This document shows, piece after piece, positions 22,806-34,934 of a stretch of 64,000 bases of DNA (position 1 is the first letter of the stretch; each line of letters begins with the position of its first letter). Below the pieces are notes generated by a model. It had not been told where the DNA came from and did no database searches. It worked only from the letters and a program-made list of their open reading frames with translations. A program made the translations under genes and the position numbers. Source of the stretch: Ilex aquifolium (taxonomy: Eukaryota > Streptophyta > Magnoliopsida > Aquifoliales > Aquifoliaceae); contig OX637397.1 in assembly GCA_951799425.1 (NCBI GenBank), forward strand, positions 18,614,064 through 18,678,063, given 5' to 3'.

Positions 22806-22836
<31 letters not shown>
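22806..22836. repeat. (GA)n microsatellite
   Basis: About 15 GA units, roughly 200 bases upstream of the predicted first exon of the EDR2-like gene. GA repeats are common in plant core promoters and leaders. Confidence 0.9.
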
Positions 22837-22841
<5 letters not shown>

Positions 22842-22859
22842 TTATCCAATCAGCAAAGA

Positions 22860-23186
22860 CGTTTCTTATCGAAGGAAACAGCTTTTACAAGAAACCTCTC
22901 CCTTTGTTTTCCTTTAGAAGGTAGATTCTGCAATAACCCTCACCCTCATCTTTATGCACAAAAGACACATACAATTGAAATCCTAACCTTGCAACACCAC
23001 AGAATTGGGATTTTCAGAGAGAGACGAAGGTAAGGGTTTTCTACACAATTTTGCTATTCTGATATTTTTCAATTATTTAGCTGTTTTGTATGCGTATATG
23101 TGTATAGCTTTCAATGTTCTGATCCTGATTTTGCTGTAAATTCGTACTCTGGTTCTGCCCTTTTTTCATGGTTATTCTGGGTTTTG

Positions 23187-23224
<38 letters not shown>

Positions 23225-23566
23225 AGTCTGGTGAATAGGGGCACAACGACACTTGTCATCGATAATGAAATTAGGCCGAGTCGGAGAGACTTTGAACTGG
23301 GCTTCCCGATTCACAAGTCTTGTGGGGTGGTTTGTAATCTGAGGACTAGTCATTGCTGCAAGAGGCCAAAAAAGGTTATAAAAGAAAAATTATCATCCGA
23401 TTTGTTTTTGGTTTTGATTAGAATGCAAGCAGCTTATATACTGCTTATTTGATTGTCTGAGAGAATAAAAAGTGAAGGGTAGTTGTCATTTTTCTGCAAC
23501 TAGCTTATATTTATTTATTTTTGTCATGGTAACTGCTGCCTAGTAATACTCTAGAATTGTTTACAG
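22860..23566 (+). promoter_or_regulatory. 5' UTR exon and leader intron of the EDR2-like gene
   Basis: A leader-like stretch ends gagacgaag at 23029 before a strong donor gtaaggg. The acceptor is at 23566 (tttacag) or 23570, close to the ATG at 23587. The intron of about 540 bases contains a (CA)n run at 23188-23220. Long 5' UTR introns often raise expression in plants. The transcript start is inferred. Confidence 0.5.
23188..23220. repeat. (CA)n microsatellite in the leader intron
   Basis: About 16 CA units in the predicted first intron of the EDR2-like gene. Confidence 0.9.
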
Positions 23567-23586
23567 ACAGGTGATTTTGATTGTAT

Positions 23587-24531
23587 ATGGCCAACCTTGG
23601 TGGAGAACATGAATGGATAGAGAGAGTCAAATCTGAAGGTGCTGTTCCACTTCTTGACCCAGATAATTGTCCAAATGGTTGGGCTTCTCCTTCAGGAAAC
23701 ATTTTCATGGTCAGAGGGCCTGAGTACTTTACAACAAGGGTTAAAATTCCCGGGGGTGATTATCTTCTGAAACCTCTTGGTTTTGACTGGATTAAGGGTC
23801 CTACAAAAAGTTTTGAGCTGTTAAGTAATCCAAAAAATCGTGTTAGGAGGGCTGTTGAGGACGAATTTTCTACAGGTGATAAGCCTTTTGTTTGGGCTTT
23901 CAACCTACAAGTCCCAAGTAAGGATAATTATAGTGCTGTTGCATATTTTGTAGCTACGGAGCCTGTCCCAGAGGGTTCTTTGATGGACCAGTTTTTGAAA
24001 GGGGATGACGGGTTTAGGAATTCACGGCTCAAACTGATTGCTAACATTGTCAAAGGACCTTGGATTGTGAAAGCAGCAGTTGGGGAGCAGGCTATATGCA
24101 TAATTGGCAGGGCACTTACGTGCAAGTATTGTGTAGCTGAAAATTTCATGGAGGTAGATATAGACATTGGATCTTCCATGGTTGCAAATGCAATTGTTCA
24201 TCTGGCATTTGGTTACTTAACAACACTTACTGTCGATTTAGCTTTTCTGATTGAGGGCCAAAATGAATCAGAGCTTCCGGAACGGATTTTAGGAGCTGTA
24301 AGATTCTCTGAGTTGAACACTGATTCTGCAACACCAGTTGATTCAGAGTCTGAAGGGAGCACCAGTAATTTGCCATCTTCTTTGCCCACACGATTGTGGA
24401 AGTCAATTGGGCAGGGGTTCTCTAACCTTATTCATCCAGGTGCTCAGGAAACTGGCTCCGTCTCTGGCTCTTCACATGTCAATGGGGTTGTCGATCATGA
24501 AAAGAGAGACAACAATGTAAATGAATGGTAA
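23587..24531 (+). CDS. EDR2-like protein, DUF1336 / EDR2 C-terminal domain (314 aa)
   Basis: Intact single-exon frame starting MANLGGEHEW; an in-frame extension to 23581 lacks an ATG. Residues about 8-240 form the EDR2 C-terminal domain (DUF1336), with NGWASPSGNIFMVRGPEYF, the GDYLLKPLGFDW block, VPSKDNYSAVAYF, FRNSRLKLIANIVKGPWIVK and DIDIGSSMVANAIVHLAFGY. The last 75 residues are Ser-rich and probably disordered, with LPTRLWKSIGQGF as a possible amphipathic segment. It has no PH or START domain, unlike full-length EDR2, so it belongs to the short plant form. In EDR2 the family is linked to negative regulation of defence and membrane or lipid association; for this protein that is inference. 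The stop codon overlaps a splice donor. Confidence 0.92.
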   Translation: MANLGGEHEWIERVKSEGAVPLLDPDNCPNGWASPSGNIFMVRGPEYFTTRVKIPGGDYLLKPLGFDWIKGPTKSFELLSNPKNRVRRAVEDEFSTGDKPFVWAFNLQVPSKDNYSAVAYFVATEPVPEGSLMDQFLKGDDGFRNSRLKLIANIVKGPWIVKAAVGEQAICIIGRALTCKYCVAENFMEVDIDIGSSMVANAIVHLAFGYLTTLTVDLAFLIEGQNESELPERILGAVRFSELNTDSATPVDSESEGSTSNLPSSLPTRLWKSIGQGFSNLIHPGAQETGSVSGSSHVNGVVDHEKRDNNVNEW

Positions 24532-25893
24532 GACTTGTGATTATTGAAATTTTCTTAGATATTTTATGTGAAAATGAATGCCTGTAGATCAGTCAATCCT
24601 CAAGCTGTTTAGATAAAACTCTGGTTGATTTTGTTGGAAACCACTTTCACCAGAAGAAGCTGCAAATATATAACTACCATCAACCATGTTAAATGTAAAG
24701 CTTTACTTAATACATCAAAGTTGCTGATAATCCCACTGCTGCTCTTGTTTATCTTTCAGTGAACTGGCCACAGCTGTAGGCCACTAATTCCCGACATGTT
24801 TTCTATCTATGCAGAAAATTGGAGATAATGATACTCTCTTCACACACACACACACACACAATGTCCCTATTTTATGTTTGGAGTTTTTCTTTTTTTGTCA
24901 CCTGCCCATTACACTCATGATCTACTGTGAATGTTTTCCATAATTCAGTAATGATTCCCATAATTCTCTAATATTTCGATCAGTTTGTAAAAATCATGTG
25001 CTTTCTCCTCCAACTCTTTCACTTGTCAAAGGAAAAAAATTAGTAGTCATTCTTAAATAAATTGTATATTGAAAAACTGCTTTCAGTGCCTTTTCACGTT
25101 TTCTCTTGTTGCCGATTCCCTAGTTGAGGACAGACTGTAAAGGCTAAAGAAACCCCAGTATCTCCAATTTATATCAGTGCTTTCATGTTTATTTTGATGC
25201 TGAACTATGATTGGAATTTGAATATGTCATTTTCTATTGAAATATGGAAACTAAAATATACTATCCAAATTTAGGAGGAAACTATCAGAAGTAGTCATAA
25301 AAAATTTTGTGCCCTCGGTTGATTGAAGCTAGGTGGTTTCTACTTGGAAAAGGTTGTCCTATTTGTGATTAGATTAAAGATAGTCTGTTCACTTCATTTT
25401 TTGTACTTAAGAATTCAGTTTTTCCCAGTTGCATAGTGCATCATTCTCCCCATTTGGGTTGGACCTCTCTTGTCCAACTTCATAATTGTAATATTTTCTT
25501 ATGATTATTAATAAAATGTGGTTTCTTATCCAATAATAATAATAATAAAGTATCAAAGTATGTCAACCTTCTTACATAGTGGTCTTGAAGTCAATAATTC
25601 ATATCAACATTTCAGTTGGCTCTCTGATTCGATTTCGTATAGTTGTGTTTATTTTCGGCATGATATGTTCAAATTCTTTTCTTCTATACTTAATTAACTA
25701 GATATGTTTACATTTATTTAATTGTTTTGACATATGCAGATCAGCTAGATGCCTTGATGAATGTTCCACCCTTGGAGGTGCATTGTTTTGGAACATGTGG
25801 CATTTGCGGCATCCTTTACTCGACCGTAGTCCTGCTACCTATATCTCCAGTGTGACAGCTTGTATGGTTGAATTCAGCCCACTGTCTTCACTA
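24527..25893 (+). other. 3' UTR of the EDR2-like gene with a likely intron
   Basis: aatgaatg|gtaaga makes a good donor exactly at the stop codon. An acceptor (catatgcag) stands at 25739. Splicing joins TG to A and gives TGA, so the spliced form would end one residue earlier (NVNE). The 25740-25893 exon has no further coding role in that case. A (CA)n run is at 24842-24861. Either a retained or a spliced form would give almost the same protein. Confidence 0.45.
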
Positions 25894-28613
25894 TGATTTT
25901 CATGGCTTTAGAATTGTGATTTATTTTCAGGATATCCAATTGTTGGCATTTCTTGTTAACTTTAGTCATATTCTGGTTATAGTTGTATAATATTCAATTG
26001 GCATTTCTTGTTAAGTTAGTCTTATTCGGTTGATTGTTACAAGATATATACCAATGGCTTTAGCTTTGCTTATGATTATATTATAATTCTTCATGTGATA
26101 ATTGCCATCTTTGATTTGAAATAGTATTTTTAGCGGAGAAATACAGGTTCAGTATTCTTGGTAAAACTTATTTAAGCAAAAATTGATACTGAAATTTGAC
26201 ATGGTGGTTATTAAAGTGGCACGCACGACTGTAGGGTTCCTATATTACGGAGGATCTGTAATTTCATTTGGTAGGCATAGGATAGGAGGGTGAGTCTTGA
26301 CATAATAGTAAGGTCGTTCCATCAAGACATTGGCGTCAATAGTTTGAGTTCCAAAAATAGTCTCTTCGCATGATGGGAATAAAGTTGCATACATCTTACT
26401 CTGCCACAGACTCCGCAATAGCAAGAGTCCCATGAATTGAAGTCAATCGATAGACACATTCGCATAGGATAGGAAAAAATGTGTCGATGAATCTATGAGA
26501 GTGACGTTAGTTGAGTTTTGTCATTACGTATTTGTGTCAATATTATTGATCCGTTTAAAATATCGTGTCAATATTATGTCAGATGACCAAACACAAATTC
26601 AATCGTTTTACGATCCTCTTTTTTCTTATTCAAACTCACCCCTCATAGGCCTCCCATAAATCAAAAGTGCACTTAACCCAACAAAACCATGTAAATAAAT
26701 TCTTTTGGTGGGGGGCTATATATTTTGGTGGCAATGTCGTTGCTATGTGGTCCAGGGTTCAAGCCTTCACCATGTTTGGTAACAAGAACAAAATGCAACC
26801 CCCCCGGGGGGAGAGGGAATAAGAAACATAGGAACTCAACCATTCAAAATTATTCAATTTTAATCTTTATTTCCCATTGCAATAGAACCTCGTGTAACAT
26901 GTGATATAGCTTGTGCTATTCCGGGATTCAGAGAATATCAAATGTAAGCATCGTTAGTCGACATGCACCTCCATATACGAAGAGATTGTTTTCGCAATAA
27001 CATGCAATATAAGGAAAAAAAATTCCCCAGATGTAATGTAGTGCCACTGCCTAGAGACAGATACATTATTTATGGCTGCACATAACTGTTTTCCCCTCCT
27101 TTCAGACAGTTGAAATTGAGTTTAGTTCCCTAAGCGGTACATCAGGCTACAAGCAACAAAATAGTCCTAAAACTTGTTCTCCTACCTAAGGGTATTTCAA
27201 CCAACAGAGATTACACACAGTGAAAACTAGATAGAAATTGAAGAAGTTTTAGACGGATGGATAAATAGGACGAAGTGTGATGGATGGAATAATTAAAAAG
27301 AACCCCAACCCAACAACAGAGAGAGAGAGAGAGAGAGAGATTAAAATGATCAAAACACATAATAGATGGAATGATTCATTAAGATAGTTCTAAAATCCTC
27401 ACAAAGGTCCTATCGGTGACATAAACGTCCAAACATCTTACAGAGAATTATCTCAAATCCAAAGTTCAAACATTTGATAAGTGAATAGACCCATGGAAAA
27501 TCTTCCATTTATCTAATAGAAATCTCTCTGTTAATCGGGCATGTCGCTGTCTGTGTCGCTCTCCTATTTGGGGAAGGACATTTTACCAGCAACTGGGAAC
27601 AATTGAGGTGATACAATGCAGTGTGCAAAATTGTGAAGAGGGAAGCATGAACTTAGCAAAAGGAGAAGCCACCCTAGCGGAAGCTCAATAAGAAAAAACA
27701 GTATACTCATTTCTGGCCAGAGTATTTCTGATTGAAGGAAAATATCAATCCATGCTTCTCAGAATCCAATTTGTGCCAGCATTTAGAACTTTTCCAAACT
27801 GATATTTTTTCCAAGTAAAAAACTACAGATGTTATTATTTTCCACGAAAGCTCATTAAGCTTCCCTGCAAGCCATTCCATACAATTATAATGACAACATT
27901 ACTTTTCAGAGGACTTATAACTATATATGAGACTGCATTATGACCTAAGTCAACTCCAACAGCCCAGTCACAAGCCAATTATTACCAGGCAATCTTCTTG
28001 GCAACATTTATGAAAAACTCACACATACTAAAATTCATTTGGTGGTTTCAAAGATATGACATATAGAGTGCATGAGCAAACAGATCACAAATACCACTCT
28101 AACCTTTTTCTGCAATAATACAACTTTAATCACAATGAAATTACACATGGAGAAAGAATTATATATACAGGACATGATTATCTTTTCATTTACGCGATAG
28201 ATCATAAAGGGCAAACTTTAACATTACATAGTAAACGTAATACAAAATCATTTTTTCCTCGTTTCATTGAGTTAAAAATGGAGGAATAAAAACTGAACTT
28301 GTTGGGTCCAAGATCCAACAGGTAAGGAAAACGCTTCTCGAGCACATAAAGAGAAGCATTAAATAACAAAGGGGATTAGTAACGTCACATACCATGAATG
28401 CTTAAGACATGACATACATTCAAGAATCTAAAGAGCTAGAGGAGCAGTCTCAGATAACTCGCATGTTTTTATCAGTGGATGATAGTGCAAATGTAAAAAT
28501 CTTGTACAAGAGATGAACAGTCCCGCATAAAGACTGGGCACAAGATAAGAGGATGACCTTCATGTAAGTCCAGCCCACCTCCATGAAGAATATGGTAAGA
28601 TCTTGACCAAAAG
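25894..28613. other. Spacer between the EDR2-like gene and RBL13
   Basis: AT-rich, no recognised gene or element. It contains a (GA)n run at 27318-27340 and a C/G palindrome (ccccccgggggg) near 26800-26811. The last 300 bases are probably the 3' UTR of the minus-strand RBL13 gene. Confidence 0.5.
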
Positions 28614-29429
28614 CTACACAAGGTTGGCACCAGTATCTGGTAGTGTACTCATCTGCAAGGTTCTGCCATTTCCAGAAGCAAGAAATCGAACAGAAGGCAA
28701 GGAAGGATCTGTGACGGGTTCAATCTCGAGAAAGTTGAAATCAAATGCACCAGACTTCTTCAAAGTTAACACAAACACAAGCATAATCCATCCCAACATT
28801 GAAACTGCCCAGTAATTGTTCATCCCATGGATCAAACCCCATGCAATAGAGTACCCAACAATGATTCCTGATAAATGACCAAGAAAACTTGCTTGCGGAA
28901 CAATTATTGATGTAAATATAAGGGACTCAAATGGTGCAAAACTAATGGGAAGCGAAAGAAACCCAAAAAGTTCCAACTTAGAAGAAGGTTGCTTCGTCGA
29001 TAGAATCGTCATCCACCCAAAAACCACACAAGAATATCCAACAGCAGTTACTCTTCTGAAATATTCAAGCTTGAATTTTTGTATCAAAACATGATATGCA
29101 CCCAAAACAAGCAAACCTGATAAAACAACCAACACAAGGGTGTAATGGAGATAAAACTCCACCCCAAGACCAATGTGCTCTAACTGTTCGACAACTCCAA
29201 GGCTCCAAAGTGCACTCATATTAAAAACTAGATGAAGAACACTTATATGGGAAAATGCAGATGTTATTACCCTCCAATAATGACCTTCAAGGGCATGTTC
29301 ATAACTCAAACCCACATGTGAATATCCAATGTTTTTCTTCTGTATATAAAACCAAATTGCAGTACATAGTCCTATAATACAACTTGTAGCCGGCTTTTCC
29401 AAAATCTCATAAAACAGTGGTTTCCCCAT
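28614..29429 (-). CDS. RBL13: Rhomboid-like protein 13 (RBL13), 271 aa
   Basis: Intact minus-strand frame. An in-frame extension upstream to 29567 has no ATG, so the ATG at 29429 ([10 protein letters not shown]) is used; 271 aa suits this small rhomboid group. Several hydrophobic spans are visible: about residues 15-29, 64-80, 93-112, 126-144 and 178-200. Rhomboids are intramembrane serine proteases. The motifs are HLVFN (66-70), the Ser in [10 protein letters not shown] (Ser133) and the His in GHLSGIIVG (His185), so the Ser-His pair is present. The usual GxSG is GYSC here. The C-terminal tail (about 45 residues) is soluble. Location (plastid, mitochondrion or endomembrane) cannot be told. 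No substrate is known to me. Confidence 0.9.
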   Translation of the reverse strand: MGKPLFYEILEKPATSCIIGLCTAIWFYIQKKNIGYSHVGLSYEHALEGHYWRVITSAFSHISVLHLVFNMSALWSLGVVEQLEHIGLGVEFYLHYTLVLVVLSGLLVLGAYHVLIQKFKLEYFRRVTAVGYSCVVFGWMTILSTKQPSSKLELFGFLSLPISFAPFESLIFTSIIVPQASFLGHLSGIIVGYSIAWGLIHGMNNYWAVSMLGWIMLVFVLTLKKSGAFDFNFLEIEPVTDPSLPSVRFLASGNGRTLQMSTLPDTGANLV

Positions 29430-30085
29430 GTAGAAAACCCTTTGTACACAAGGGCCCGCGCGCCAACACAAACTCTCACTAGAATGCTGCAACCAGTACC
29501 TTTTGAACTCAATACACAAATTTCCACAAAAATTAAGACCTTCACCCCAAGAGGACACTGTTATCAAGAATTGAAACCCTACAGTTTATTCTGACAACCG
29601 TAAAGCCCTAAACGACCAACACAACAAAACCCGTTTCAAGAATTCGCCAATACCAATAGATTCAGATGTACTAACATCAACTACTGATCAAAAGCCCCCA
29701 CAAATCATAAAACTCACACATCCCAGACCAACAAATGGAGAACTTGGGTTCTTCATAAATCAATCAAACAACTTCCAATTCCTATGAATTTCAACAATTA
29801 CTGAAGGCTTATAGGAAGTAAAGACCAGTCAGATTGTATACTCAAAGATTAAATCCAATTAGTATCAAATACTAAGAAATTTGAATGAAAAAGCAAAGAA
29901 TTTTAGCTTTACCAAGTTAGGGCTTTTGAGGGGTCAAAGAATTGGAAGAATTAGGGTTTAGAAATAGGGAATCTTCGCACCTTTGGCTGCAAATCGGTTC
30001 GAGTTCTTCGAGAGTGCGAGTTCTTGGACTTTCCTTTGTACCAAAAATGGAATGTGTGCTTATATGTTCGATTTATGCGATGCCC
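29430..30085 (-). promoter_or_regulatory. 5' leader of RBL13, with a likely intron
   Basis: On the minus strand a leader-like block (ccctatttctaaaccctaat to ccctaacttg) ends near 29916 at a donor gtaaagct. An acceptor (gataacag) lies near 29561. A TATA-like catataagc stands near 30060 on the minus strand. The MITE at 30120 begins right upstream. Confidence 0.4.
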
Positions 30086-30119
30086 GGAACACTGGAAAAA
30101 ATAAAAATAAAAAAATTTT

Positions 30120-30667
30120 GGGTTAATTGCACTAGAGGTCCCCAAAGTATGAAGTTTGTCTCATTTTGGTCCTCAATATTTCAATTGCATAATTTTGATC
30201 CGTAAAATATTGAATATGTTTATATGTAGTCCATCAAGCAGATAGCGTCCACATTGTTAACGATTTTTTATTATAAACTTATCATGTAATACCTAAATAT
30301 GAGTAAAAAAATAATTTGGATAACTCTTGATCAAATTTCTATGCAAATTTTGGTTAAAGAGGTACCCAAATTATACAGTTTTGATCATGAGATATCTAAA
30401 TTTTGGTTAAAAGTTACCCATATTACACATTTTGGTCAACAATGACCCAAATTTAGGTCAAGAACTACCCAAATTATTTATTGTCCATAGTTAGGTATTG
30501 CATGACAAATTTATGATAAAAAACTGTTAGCAATTTAGATGTTGTCTGTTTGAGAGACCACATAGAAACATATTCAATACTTCAGGAACCAAAATAATGC
30601 AATTGAAATATTGGGGACCAAAATGAGACAAATCTCATACTTTTGGGATCTCCAGTGTAATTAACCC
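30120..30667. mobile_element. Fold-back MITE, copy 2 (~548 bp)
   Basis: Ends gggttaattgcactagaggt and, on the right, the complement ending gtgtaattaaccc. The inner blocks (ttcaattgcataattttgat, caatatttcaattgcat and their complements) match copy 1 at 5896-6439. It lies within about 50-100 bases of the predicted RBL13 transcription start and could supply promoter sequence or small RNAs there (inference). Confidence 0.85.
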
Positions 30668-31876
30668 AAAAAAATTATACTAGTATTTAAGTAGCAAATT
30701 ACTTGAATGCCCTTAATTATTTAGTGAAAATTAGAGGCTAATATATTTTATCCATTTTTTAGGCTCATAAGCATAAACCTTTTAATGCTTTAAGGACATT
30801 TATAGGCAAAATATGCGTCAACTGATCCAGAATAAAATTTATATTTTTTTAATTACTGTTCTATCCTTAAGAGTTCAACGCCTATTTCTGTTATTTTTCT
30901 CACAAATGTCTAGTGATATTTTTTTGAGTAATTAATAATTTATGCTATTTCAGTATGCACATAATTTCTATGTATTCCTTAAATTTAATTTGAAACAATT
31001 TCATTTTTAGAGTTTTAACCGAATTTCAATTTAGTCATTTCATATTCCGACAGAAAAACATCATAAGACTTGCCCATAAGGGTATATTTGTTTAGAAAAG
31101 TATATATCTCAAACAAATTATTTATCTTTGTGTCTCACAACATCTCTCAATTTTTCATGCTATATTTTTTTTTATTCTAAAAAAGAGATGAATAAACTTA
31201 TATTTTCTACCTTATATGTAAAAAAAAAGTTTACCAAACAAATATAACTCTTTACCCAAGTAATGCATTGGTCACTAAGAAGGTCATTATGTCATAATAA
31301 ATCAATAAAAATTTGATGTAATGACCAAATTTACACTTAATTAAAACTCTAATGGTCCATTTAGTAGAGTGGATGAAAAAATGGAAGGATGAAAACTGAG
31401 AGTGATACACTTTCTATCATCATTTGTGTTTGGTAAGAGGGATGGAAAGTAGCAAATATTTTTTTTTTTTTTTTTTGTGTTTTGTAAGATGAAAAAAATA
31501 TTTTTTATATTTTTATGTTTTATATTTTTATTTATTTAATTTTAAAAAAAAAACATAAATACATATTCTACCATTATATCTATATATGAAATTAATGTAT
31601 ACATAACATATAATTGATATGAAATTAATGTATATATAATATATAATCTATATAATAAAATACAATACAATTCAAATTTCAAAAGATAAACAATATGATT
31701 TTTGTTATTCGCGGTTGAGTTCTCTTTCAATTTTACTTTAAAGTTAATTCGACGGCTAATATTAACACTCTAAATTTAATAGGGAAAATAGGTCATTAAT
31801 GGTGTATTTGAGGTTACTTTTTAAAAGTGTTTTTAATACTTATAATTTCTCATAAATACTTTAAAAAAAAGTAGTA
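30668..31876. other. AT-rich spacer
   Basis: No gene recognised. A poly-T run lies at 31460-31477, and an AT-rich repeat with two near-copies of 'gatatgaaattaatgtatat' at 31586-31640. Confidence 0.5.
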
Positions 31877-32480
31877 TTTGAAACCAGCCCACCACCACCA
31901 TCACCCCCATCGTCCCACCACTATCATCACCACCGTCATCCCACCACCACCACCACCCCCTACCGCCCCATCACCACCATCATCACTACCATCGCCGCCG
32001 CCACTACCTTACCACAACCTCTGCCACAACAACCACCACCATTGTCGTCACCCCACCATCATCACCACCCCCATCGCCCCATCACCATCACCACTACCAC
32101 CACCACCACCACCACCACCACCCACCACCCCATCATCACTACCATCGCCGACGCCGCTACCTTACCACCACCTCTGCCACAACAACCACCACCACTGTCG
32201 TCACCCCACCACCACCACCACACCCACTGCCCTACCACCACCCCTACCGCCCCACCACCACCATCTCCACTACCCCTACCCCCCCCCCCCCCCACACTAC
32301 CACAGCTACTGCCACCTTACCACTATCGCCACTGTCCCATAATTATCCCTACTACCACCACCCCCACCACCCTACCACCACCATCACCATTGCCACCCAC
32401 GACTGCCATCATCACAATCGATCGTCGTCACCCATCATAACCATCGCCATCTTCCACCACCACCACTACCACCGCTTGCC
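31877..32480. repeat. CCA/CAC-rich low-complexity block (~600 bp)
   Basis: Degenerate trinucleotide repeat (cca, cac, atc mixtures), almost free of G on the + strand, with a C-run at 32281-32291. Larger phrases recur, for example 'tcatcactaccatcgccg' near 31980 and 32133 and 'ccaccaccactgtcgtcacc' style units near 32040 and 32190. This suggests a decayed tandem array of about 155 bp. His/Pro/Thr-rich ORFs over it are repeat artefacts. Confidence 0.85.
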
Positions 32481-32630
32481 CCAACTACAACCTGATGCTT
32501 AAATTCTTTTCTCTTTCCTCTATCTTTGAAATTTGATTTTGGGTACAAATACAAATATATTAATTATTGATCATTTTTTTATTACTACGTGTCTTCAGGT
32601 ACGGAAAATAACTAGTTAATAAATATGATA

Positions 32631-32633
<3 letters not shown>

Positions 32634-32708
<75 letters not shown>
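32634..32708. repeat. (AT)n microsatellite
   Basis: About 37 uninterrupted AT units, self-complementary. Confidence 0.95.
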
Positions 32709-32710
<2 letters not shown>

Positions 32711-33596
32711 AAGGATATATAGACAAATAATATGCATTCTAACACACATAATTAACTTTCTATCAACTTTTTCTCCCAATTTTGGAGGGATTGATTTTGG
32801 TGAGTTGGAAAGAAAGTTAATCTATCCACTTTTCCATCCTTTCTATTTTCTTTTTTTTAATCAAACATGATATTTTATCTATCTCTCAAACTTTTCATAT
32901 TTTTAACTTTTCATCCTTTCATTTTTTCTTCGTACCAAAGGAAGCATAAGGATTTGATTTTGGCAATTAGAACTTCAAAGACTAAATAAAAATTATTTAC
33001 ATACTTTAAGGGCATAAATGACTATTTCTCCTATTTTTTTCAATCTTTTCGACAAATTTGTTCTTCTTGTTTTTTTTTTTTAATCTTGTAGACAGATTTT
33101 AGCATATCGTTGAACTTTCCATATTCGATCAAATTCAATTTCTTGCTCAGCTAATCTTCCGGATCTTATATTCTCTGGTTTGTAGTAATAAAAAAATTTT
33201 GTGTCTGAGATATCGTTTGATTGTTTGTATGTTTCGGCTTTTTCTTTGATAATATATTCCAATTTCAAAAAGAATTTGAGGAATTTATCCTTGAATTTGT
33301 GTTTTGGTTCATGTTTTCGTCTGATTCCTTACTTCGCATCATTATACGGGGATGAAACAATATTTTATGTTGTGTTGTTCATTGACGAAACATTTGTATT
33401 TGATGTTACTGTATTCAAAACAATTCTTTTTTCTTTTTATCATTTGTTTGTAGCGCAAATATACAGAACACCTATTGATGCTACTGTATTCAAACAACAC
33501 CTGTTGATATTCCTGTATTTAAACAATTATGTTTCTTTGAAGATGTTGTTGAAGAAAAATTTTCTCCTTTGGGATCCATATTTGTTGGACATCATT
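32709..33596. other. AT-rich spacer
   Basis: T-rich with no recognised gene. The open stretch that starts at 33201 is low-complexity until about 33560, where LINE-like sequence begins. Confidence 0.4.
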
Positions 33597-33800
33597 AGTG
33601 GGCTAGATGGTTTCAACTTCTTTGAAGTGTCAACAGTACGTCGGACGCGTGATAAAGTGGCACATCAATTGGTTAGACATGCTCAATTTATTAGTGGTTT
33701 GATTGTATGAAAGGAGCAGACACTTGACTTTGTAATGCATCAGCTCCTTACAAATGTTTCAAATCAATCAAATTATAACTTTTCATTTAATAAAAAAAAT
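33597..33800 (+). mobile_element. LINE fragment: end of RNase H domain and A-rich tail
   Basis: Reads VRRTRDKVAHQLVRHAQFIS, then a TGA at 33708 where Trp is usual, then EQTLDFVMHQLLTNVSNQ. This is the typical C-terminal end of the RNase H domain in plant LINE-type reverse transcriptases (VKRxxNxVAHxLAR...W.E.P.F....L..D). An A-run follows near 33790. Only the 3' scrap remains. Confidence 0.55.
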
Positions 33801-34600
33801 ATTTTTGTTTCTATTTATCATTTGTTTGTAATGCAAGTATACATCACACACACACACACACAGAGACATATAATCTATTTTGTATCATTTAACATGTTTG
33901 TCATGAATTGTGATAGTCACAGTCTTCTTTTTATTTATATGTCATTGTCATATTTACCTATTGATAAATTGCATCCATTTTGTCGATGTTTTTGTTATTT
34001 TGATTCATTTACCTATTTTTTTGATTCTCTTTTCTTCTTTGTATATCATTGTCGTAGTTTACTGTAAAGATTTATTGACTATTGTTTTATTTTGTCATTA
34101 ATTTTTTAGTTATTTTAATGTATTTAATACATGTAACTATCTTATTTAACTGTTGATATATCGCCTTCATTTTTTGGATGTTTTGTATTGTTTTCATTCT
34201 TTTTTTTTTTAATGTGAGATTTAATTGTATACCTGTTGTATTTTACTATAAATGTTTATAGGTTTATATGATAGTGAATTCATTTTACACTATTATTTTC
34301 TTTTATTTCACTGGTCCAATTTAATATGTTTTCATCCTTGTACTACTTCGATATCGTCATTTTTCAGTGTTAACTTCTGGCGTTTTTTTATAGATGTATC
34401 ATGCATTGTTCCTTGTGTGGGTGTCCTAGGTCTCAACTCGCATTTTCATCCTTGCCATTCTTGCCCATTTCATAAAACATATTGTTGAAGCCATCATTGG
34501 GATGCAATTTATAATGCAAAACATCAATGTTTTAGATAGTGACAAGTAAATTTCCATTATTTTCCATTGTCACTTGTTGATTTCCAATGTGTACAACACA
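33801..34600. other. T-rich spacer before copia element 2
   Basis: No gene recognised. A (CA)n run is at 33846-33861. The missing 5' LTR and gag start of the copia element to the right should be here but I see neither. Confidence 0.4.
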
Positions 34601-34728
34601 TTGGGCTTTTAAGTCCAGATGAAAGAAGACTGGTAGAGCTCCAAACAAAGGGAATGTTGCACTTAAGCCTAAGAAAGACATCAAAAAAAAAAAAAAGGAA
34701 GACGAGTTGGCAAGAAAGACAAGTCCCA

Positions 34729-34934
34729 GATGACTTGCTACAATTATGACAAATTGGGCCACTTTGCTCATGAATGCATCAAGGCAAAGTAGGTATTCCA
34801 AAGATCTTATTTGCTCTACATGTTTTGTTACATCTAGTGTATGTGTTGTTGAATCTCTCCTTGTGTGGATTATAGACTCAGGGGAAATAGACCACTTAGC
34901 GAGGGATCGGAATGGATTCGTGTACTTTAGTTGA
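34729..34934 (+). pseudogene. Copia 2 gag knuckle and protease
   Basis: CYNYDKLGHFAHEC is a CCHC knuckle whose second Cys is Tyr (TGT to TAT). It is followed by a stop at 34788, then the protease signature WIIDSGEIDHLARD. The conserved DSG triad is present, but the usual A/T after it is E. Confidence 0.7.

Noticed and set aside
26740..26780. tRNA-like B box (gggttcaagcc)
   Set aside because: No A box at the right distance and no cloverleaf can be drawn.
31878..32440. Pro/His/Thr-rich ORFs of 132-154 codons
   Set aside because: Low-complexity translation of the CCA/CAC repeat, open in several frames.
32560..32745. ORF of alternating Ile and Tyr
   Set aside because: Translation of the (AT)n microsatellite.
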